Source: Actinomycetota bacterium
GTDB lineage: Bacteria > Actinomycetota > Acidimicrobiia > Acidimicrobiales > Ilumatobacteraceae
NCBI GenBank assembly: GCA_016213625.1
Contig: JACQZZ010000030.1
Span: 1 to 64,000, forward strand
Direction: 5' to 3'
Length of the DNA stretch: 64,000 nt
Shown here: positions 60,225 through 64,000 of the stretch, in pieces
Layout: the number at the start of each line of letters is the position of its first letter
Numbering within the stretch: position 1 is the stretch's first letter
The notes under the pieces: model-generated
The model's database searches: none
Told to the model about the DNA's origin: nothing
The model's input: only the letters and a program-made list of their open reading frames with translations
Made by a program: the position numbers and the translations under genes

Positions 60225-63145
60225 TGCGGCTCGCGGGCGTCGCTCGCGGCGCGGGCGCATACGTCGCGGCCTGGGTGGGCGCGGCGATGATCGCACTGCT
60301 CACGGGCGCGACCGGCGTGGTCATCCTGTTGGCCGTCGGTGTGGTCTCCGCGGTCGCTGCCGTACTCGCGGGTCCGATGGCCCTGCGCCGAGCGGAGGTG
60401 CACTCGCTCGCGACCGCCACCGTGGCCACCGCCGGCGACGACCTCGCGTGGGTGGTGCACGCCTCCGCTCCTCGACCGGTGCACGCCGTCGTGCGACTGC
60501 ACGGCGCCGAGGTGGCATCGGGGTGGCTGGCCGACGGCACCACGATGTTGTCCGGGCACGCCCCGCGTCGAGGGGTGTACGACACGGCCGAGGTCGTGTG
60601 GTCCACCGCAGGACGGCTGGGGATGGTGTGGTGGCGGCGGCGCGGCCGGTTCACGTTCGCCCCGCTGCACTGCGGCCCGGTGCCGGCCGAGCGACCGGCA
60701 CCCGCCGTGCGCGCACCCGACGATCTCGATGGACCGGTGGCCACGAACGATCGGGCTGGGCACGACGAGGTCGATGGCGTGCGCCAGTGGCGCGACGGCG
60801 ACGAGGTGTCCACCGTGCACTGGCCGTCCACGCTCCGCATCGGCGAGTTCGTGGTGCGCCAGCGAACCCGCGAGCACGACGAACAGTGGGTGGTGTCGGC
60901 GCGCAGCGGCACCGGCGACCCCGACACCGAAGCGGCCGCGGTGCGCCGTGCCCTCGACGACTGCATGGCGCGCGGATCATCGGCCTCGGTGCAGCTCGAC
61001 GGCGGCGATCCGTTGCTGCTCCCCACGAGCGCCGCGGTCGTGCAATGGTGCGCTGCCTTCGAGCCCGTGGTCGAGCGGGTGCGTCGCCCCCCGTTCTGGC
61101 GGCGAGACCTCGGCGGTCGCGACCCGGAGCCCGACTCCACCTTGCGGCCGGCCGGGCGCTGGGCTGTCGCGGCCGCCGCCATCACGCCGATGGCCATGTT
61201 GCTGCAGCCGCTCGGCTACGGCCTGTTCCACGTGGCCGTGGTGGTCGCGGCGCTGGCAGCCGGTGCGCTGGTGACCACGCGCACTCGTGACGACGAACGA
61301 CTGAAGCGTCAGCTGCTCGGGTTGCTGATGGGTCTGATCGTGGGTGCGACGCTGGTGGACCCGTCGGCCATCACCGGCGTGATGACTGCGATGCGATTCC
61401 TGATGCCACAACTCCTGGTGACGCTGTGTGTCGTGCAGGGCTTCGAGTGCACCGATCGTCGAGGTGCGCGAGTCGCGCTCGCCTGTTCGGCACTGCTCAC
61501 CGCGTACGCGTCCGGTGTGCGCGTCGACACGGCGCTCGGCGGATTCATGCTGACTGCGGTGGCCACCCTCGCGTTCGCGTCGCAGGCCATCACGTCACCC
61601 GACCGGCGACAGCGAGGCACCGCCGACGAGCCCGCCACCGCATCGACGTCAGCACGCGGGGCCATCGTCCGCACCGGCGCGGTGATCGTCGCAGTGGCCG
61701 CGGTGATCGGACTGTTGGCCGTGGTGCCCGTGCCTCGCGGCCCGGCGCAGCTGACGCTGCCGTCGTGGTTGAGCGAGCGGCGCGAGGTGGACGCCACCGG
61801 CGAACTCGCCACCGCGACCGGGTCGCCGTTGTTGGGCGGACCCGTCCAGGGCGGCGGTGCGCGCACCGGTGCGGGCGCCGGCGGCTACCCAGGGTTCAGC
61901 AACTCGATGGACACGTCGCTGCGCGGCGATCTCGGCGACGAGGTCGTGCTGCGCGTGCGTGCACCGGCCGCGGACTACTGGCGCGGCCAGACCTTCACCC
62001 AGTTCGACGGTCGCAGCTGGACTGTCGAGTCGTTCGCCGGCGGCGAGGGCAACGAAGGCCCGGACCACCGCATCCCGCCGGCCGACGGCGACCTCGCCTA
62101 CCCCGGCGAGCCCGACTTCATCCAGACCTTCTACGTCGAGGTCGACATGCCGAACATCCTGTTCGCCGCGCCACGCCCGATGCGGGTGCTGCTCGATGCC
62201 ACGGTCTGGTACCGACCCGACGGCGCGCTGCGCGCCGACGTGGTGTTGCCCGCAGGCAGCGCGTACACGGTGTTGTCGCACCGCGCTGACACCACCACCG
62301 AGGGCTTGCGCGCCGACGGCGATCTGTCGAACCTGACGGTGCCCGACAAGTACCTCCAGGTGCCGGAGAGCACCAGCGATCGCACCATCGCGCTGGCCCG
62401 TGAGCTGTCGCTCGGCTCCACGCCCACCTACGACACCATCGTCGCGATCCAGGAATGGCTGGGCGAGCACGTCGAGTACGACCTCGATGCCCCGGTCCCG
62501 CCCGATGGCGCCGACGCGGTGGACCACTTCCTGTTCGAGTCGCAGCGCGGCTTCTGCGAGCAGATCGCCACTGCGACCGCCATCATGCTGCGCAGCCTCG
62601 GCGTGCCTGCCCGCATCGCCACCGGCTACGTGCCGAGCGATCGCGACGAGATCGCCGGGGTGTGGATCAGCCGCGCGCGCGATGCGCACGCCTGGGTGGA
62701 GGTCTGGTTCCCCAGCTTCGGATGGGTCGCGTTCGACCCCACCGCGTCGGTACCGTTCGCCGGCGAGTCACCCGCCCACACCATCGGCGGCGAGCTCGTC
62801 CAGGCGCTCGTGAACGTGGTGGCCGATCACCTCACGCTCATCGTCGGCGTGATGGTGGGCGGTGCGGCACTGCTGCTGACGATTCGAGTCGTGGCCGCAT
62901 GGTGGCGACGTCGGCGGCGTGGCCGCTGGGGTGTGCTCCAGGATCGTTTCGTGGCCGCTGCCGTGGCACGTGGCGCGGCCACGACCGCACCCAACGCCGA
63001 ACTGGCCGACGCGTTCGACGACGAGTTGGCGGCCATGGTGGCGCGCACGCTCGACGAGTGTGCGTTCTCGCCGTCGTGGCACGACGACGAGCACCGGTTC
63101 CACGATGTCGACGCAGCGGTGACCGCGCTCGAACACGCCGGCTGA
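60224..63145 (+). CDS. Fusion of DUF58 domain and TgpA-type transglutaminase
   Basis: The 973-residue membrane protein joins two proteins usually encoded separately. Residues about 1-295 are DUF58: two helices, then [28 protein letters not shown] (in part, the R-x-x-x-x-G-D-x-x-x-x-x-H-W core). Residues about 310-530 are a TgpA/DUF3488 membrane region, and about 720-850 a transglutaminase with Cys778 in RGFCEQIA, His in DAHAWVEVW and Asp in FDPTA. A membrane helix and DUF4129-like tail end it. With MoxR it should form an envelope-linked module; the real substrate is unknown. Confidence 0.92.
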   Translation: MRLAGVARGAGAYVAAWVGAAMIALLTGATGVVILLAVGVVSAVAAVLAGPMALRRAEVHSLATATVATAGDDLAWVVHASAPRPVHAVVRLHGAEVASGWLADGTTMLSGHAPRRGVYDTAEVVWSTAGRLGMVWWRRRGRFTFAPLHCGPVPAERPAPAVRAPDDLDGPVATNDRAGHDEVDGVRQWRDGDEVSTVHWPSTLRIGEFVVRQRTREHDEQWVVSARSGTGDPDTEAAAVRRALDDCMARGSSASVQLDGGDPLLLPTSAAVVQWCAAFEPVVERVRRPPFWRRDLGGRDPEPDSTLRPAGRWAVAAAAITPMAMLLQPLGYGLFHVAVVVAALAAGALVTTRTRDDERLKRQLLGLLMGLIVGATLVDPSAITGVMTAMRFLMPQLLVTLCVVQGFECTDRRGARVALACSALLTAYASGVRVDTALGGFMLTAVATLAFASQAITSPDRRQRGTADEPATASTSARGAIVRTGAVIVAVAAVIGLLAVVPVPRGPAQLTLPSWLSERREVDATGELATATGSPLLGGPVQGGGARTGAGAGGYPGFSNSMDTSLRGDLGDEVVLRVRAPAADYWRGQTFTQFDGRSWTVESFAGGEGNEGPDHRIPPADGDLAYPGEPDFIQTFYVEVDMPNILFAAPRPMRVLLDATVWYRPDGALRADVVLPAGSAYTVLSHRADTTTEGLRADGDLSNLTVPDKYLQVPESTSDRTIALARELSLGSTPTYDTIVAIQEWLGEHVEYDLDAPVPPDGADAVDHFLFESQRGFCEQIATATAIMLRSLGVPARIATGYVPSDRDEIAGVWISRARDAHAWVEVWFPSFGWVAFDPTASVPFAGESPAHTIGGELVQALVNVVADHLTLIVGVMVGGAALLLTIRVVAAWWRRRRRGRWGVLQDRFVAAAVARGAATTAPNAELADAFDDELAAMVARTLDECAFSPSWHDDEHRFHDVDAAVTALEHAG

Positions 63146-63166
63146 CGTCAGCCGCTGGTGCGGGGG

Positions 63167-64000
63167 TCAGATGCGTTCGATGATGGTGGCGGTGGCCATG
63201 CCGCCGCCGGTGCACATCGTCACGAGGCCGGTCTGCAGGTCGCGGCGCTCGAGCTCGTCGAGCAGGGTGCCGATGAGCATCGCGCCGGTGGCACCGATGG
63301 GGTGGCCCAACGCCATGGCGCCACCGTTCACGTTGGTCTTGTCCCAGTCGGCACCGGTGTAGCGCAGCCACTTCATCAGTACGGCGGCGAACGCCTCGTT
63401 CACCTCGAACAGGTCGATGTCGGACAGGCTCATGCCGGCCTTCTTCAGTACCAGATCGGTGGCTGGCCCGGGAGCGGTGAGCATGATGACCGGCTCGTCG
63501 CCGGCGACGGCCGCCATGGTGACCTTGGCCCGGGGCACGTGGCCCTGCGCGCGGGCGTAGTCGGGCGATGCCAGCAGCACCGCGGCCGCGCCGTCGACCA
63601 CACCCGACGAGTTGCCGCCATGGTGCACATGGCGGATCTCGGTGACGTGGGGGTATGCCTTCATCGCCGTCTGATCGATGCTGAGCTCGCGACCTGCCAC
63701 CACGTGACCGCCCATTCCTTCGAAGCTGGGGCGCAGCTTGGCGAGATCCTGCAGCGTGGTACCCGCACGGGGGTGCTCGTCGTGGTCGAGCGCGAGGCGA
63801 CCGTCGTCGTGGAAGATCGGCACGAGCGACCGGTCGAAGCGGCCTTCGCTCATCGCGACCGCGGCGCGGGACTGGCTGTCCACCGCGAGCTGATCGAGCT
63901 CTTCACGGCTGAAGCCCTCGACCGACGCGATGAGATCGGCGGAGATGCCCTGGGGCACCATGTCGTACTGGTCGCGGAGGTGGTTGTTGTTGGCGGTGAA
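63167..64000 (-). CDS. Acetyl-CoA acetyltransferase (thiolase), C-terminal part
   Basis: About 277 residues are present; the N-terminus with the active-site Cys lies beyond the window. The open frame continues through 64000 without a start codon, so the ATG at 63961 is internal. Family blocks seen are [20 protein letters not shown] (in part), [24 protein letters not shown] with the catalytic His, and the final CTGGGMATA with the second catalytic Cys. It should act in beta-oxidation or acetoacetyl-CoA metabolism. It converges on the transglutaminase fusion. Confidence 0.92.
   Translation of the reverse strand, partial: FTANNNHLRDQYDMVPQGISADLIASVEGFSREELDQLAVDSQSRAAVAMSEGRFDRSLVPIFHDDGRLALDHDEHPRAGTTLQDLAKLRPSFEGMGGHVVAGRELSIDQTAMKAYPHVTEIRHVHHGGNSSGVVDGAAAVLLASPDYARAQGHVPRAKVTMAAVAGDEPVIMLTAPGPATDLVLKKAGMSLSDIDLFEVNEAFAAVLMKWLRYTGADWDKTNVNGGAMALGHPIGATGAMLIGTLLDELERRDLQTGLVTMCTGGGMATATIIERI

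Noticed and set aside
1-64000. tRNA, rRNA, CRISPR arrays, insertion sequences and prophage genes
   Set aside because: No transposase or integrase motif, no regularly spaced repeat array and no tRNA-like cloverleaf was seen in the gaps between genes. This is by eye, not by a covariance search.

Overview
The window is 64 kb of very GC-rich DNA from a free-living actinobacterium. Mycothione reductase, mycofactocin genes (MftE, MftF), a SigK/RskA pair, an MprAB-like two-component system, ADP-glucose glycogen genes and many leaderless starts (TAnnnT about 7 nt before the start codon) all point to Actinobacteria. The gene mix and the gene fusions suggest the class Acidimicrobiia, near Ilumatobacter; that placement is inference. 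No phage, insertion sequence, CRISPR array, tRNA or rRNA was seen. The DNA looks like ordinary chromosome.

Layout. 1-7.3 kb: end of an ABC exporter pair, a double META-domain protein, a DUF429-like protein, a stand-alone molybdopterin oxidoreductase and two secreted proteins. 7.7-11.0 kb: an electron-transfer flavoprotein operon in the order fixB-fixC-fixX-fixA, with a G-quadruplex-type run just upstream. 11.3-18.2 kb: a small secreted protein, then an MFS exporter divergent from a TetR gene that opens the chain TetR - PQQ-like beta-propeller - mftE - mftF, each overlapping the next by 4 bp. 18.2-25.9 kb: DUF4395, an alanine-racemase-like protein coupled to a DUF418 membrane protein, YpfJ-like peptidase, ROK kinase, 2OG-Fe(II) oxygenase, an ECF sigma factor with a putative anti-sigma factor and an Asp-rich repeat protein, and ung. 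26.0-33.0 kb: a branched-chain-amino-acid-type ABC transporter packed into three polypeptides, one joining an MFS domain to both ATPases. 33.0-48.5 kb: acetyltransferase, LytR_C lipoprotein, BrkB family, M15 peptidase with surface repeats, GH3 glucosidase, carotenoid oxygenase, two-component system, mycothione reductase, superoxide dismutase with a Cys-rich partner, and a striking palindrome array. 48.5-64 kb: acyl-CoA dehydrogenase, sigK-rskA, divergent glgC/glgA, EVE protein, FMN riboswitch with ribE-ribB-ribH, VOC protein divergent from a CRP/FNR regulator, MoxR with a DUF58-transglutaminase fusion, and the end of a thiolase.

How parts work together. The ETF/FixCX set probably carries electrons from flavin or mycofactocin-linked dehydrogenases to the quinone pool. 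MftE and MftF finish mycofactocin, but mftA, mftB, mftC and mftD are not in the window. Riboflavin genes under an FMN riboswitch supply flavin. Mycothione reductase and superoxide dismutase, divergently transcribed, handle oxidative stress. The most unusual items are the MFS-LivF-LivG fusion, the beta-propeller coupled to mftE/mftF, the DUF58-transglutaminase fusion, the two palindromes spaced exactly 30 bp apart near 47.78 kb, and a leaderless 9-codon upstream reading frame coupled to the CRP/FNR gene.
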